Of a stretch of DNA of 64,000 bases, positions 63,245-64,000 are shown piece after piece. Origin of the DNA: Scedosporium boydii (Eukaryota > Ascomycota > Sordariomycetes > Microascales > Microascaceae); assembly GCA_002221725.1 (NCBI GenBank), contig NJFT01000097.1, positions 1-64,000 of the forward strand. The letters are read 5' to 3'. The position numbers were made by a program, and so were the translations under genes. The notes beneath the pieces were generated by a model. That model saw only the letters and a program-made list of their open reading frames with translations. It was not told where the DNA came from and ran no database searches. The number at the start of each line of letters is the position of its first letter. Positions within the stretch are counted from its first letter, which is position 1.

Positions 63245-64000
63245 CTTTGGGGGGAGACCGAGAAGGAAACGGGAGGGGTGAAGAATAAGAAGAGTTTCTT
63301 GATATCTAGTAAGATGATGAGGATAAGGCGGCGATGATTGATGAGGAAGAAAGCCAATAAGAGTGTGACCAGATGAGATCAGTAGGAAACGTCTAGTAAC
63401 GAGAGGATGTTCTTCTGAGTCGATGCTGTACAGACATGAGAAGACTAAGGGGTGAGACTCAGTAGATTAAAAGACAAACATGAACAGATGAAGAATAGAC
63501 ACACGAGTCAACGAGGGGATCATGGGCTCTCTATTTATGTTTGACATCGTCGACGATATTAATATTTCTCTGAACCATCCACGATAGAAACAAACGCGGG
63601 TGACCACCACTCCAGACTCGAATCGTGCGATGCTCGCATTCCTCAAAACCCTCCCACTCGAAAGGAAAACGCCGAGATTGAACTCGAACCCGAGGGAAAG
63701 GGAAAGCAAAGTTGTGCGATTGCATGCAATCAATCCTTTCCGTGGGAAAGGCTCATTTGTTTTTCTTTTCTTCCCGACGGCCACGTCCCCTAGAGAAATA
63801 AAAGGAAACCTAAAACATGGGAAAACAGGGAACATGGTCTGGCGGAAAGACGCATTCGAGATTAAAAAGGGTATTGGACGGTATTGGCCGGGGCCCAGAT
63901 CAGAAATGAAGCGGGAAAGGGAAATCCCCATCCTTGGGCTTTTTGTTGGCAGGCGTATTACATTCTTTTCCTCTCTGGTTCTACTTTTCATTTTTCCTTC
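63245..64000. other. Intergenic to window end
   Basis: Promoter side of the PARG-like gene. The minus-strand frame at 63467-63991 shows no recognised features. No gene called. Confidence 0.45.

Overview
The window reads as nuclear DNA of a filamentous ascomycete, most likely a Sordariomycete. Genes are interrupted by short introns (about 50-190 nt) with GTAAGT-type donors, CTAAC/CTAAT-type branch points close to the acceptor, and YAG ends. Coding sequences use both strands without operons, and the families seen (HET domain, fungal F-box repeat-type protein, Zn2Cys6 regulator, cytochrome b5-acyl-CoA dehydrogenase fusion, CorA-like fungal channel) are typical of Pezizomycotina. I found no transposase, reverse transcriptase, rRNA, tRNA or CRISPR array.

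Layout. 1-2.8 kb: the 3' part of a His/Pro-rich protein gene whose single reading frame is broken by two TAG codons. 3.3-3.95 kb: coding-like fragments of an unidentified decayed gene. 4.5-7.0 kb: a multi-exon F-box protein gene (minus strand) whose N-terminal exon is not found. 7.0-21.7 kb: about 14.7 kb without any supportable gene; it holds microsatellites and seven of the ten exact copies of a 9-bp motif, TACGAAGTA. It ends at a Zn2Cys6 + AT-hook transcription factor gene (21.7-24.2 kb, plus). 25.4-32.7 kb: a conserved-core stretch on the minus strand with an unknown Ser/Pro-rich protein, a cytochrome b5-acyl-CoA dehydrogenase, and the DNA replication/repair nuclease FEN1, which carries a 5-nt micro-exon encoding its catalytic Asp34.

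34.4-63.2 kb looks accessory. It contains four non-tandem genes that share one atypical zinc-finger module with nearly invariant spacing (C-x12-C-x13/14-H-x3/4-H-x4/6-C-x2-C-x12-H-x5/6-C, then a short G(I/M)S motif and a W..W..(F/Y) motif). One of them is fused to an N-terminal HET domain, the domain of fungal heterokaryon incompatibility and cell death. Between and beside them lie a protein with six ~33-residue PP-G-Y repeats and a basic tail, a nine-exon CorA-like membrane protein, a von Willebrand A-domain protein with a CxxC-type cysteine cluster, and a microbial-type PARG-like (ADP-ribose hydrolase fold) protein. Self/non-self recognition or stress-death signalling is a reasonable hypothesis for this block, but only the HET fusion points to it directly.

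Exon boundaries were chosen by eye from splice consensus, phase and family similarity; no alignment or expression data were available.
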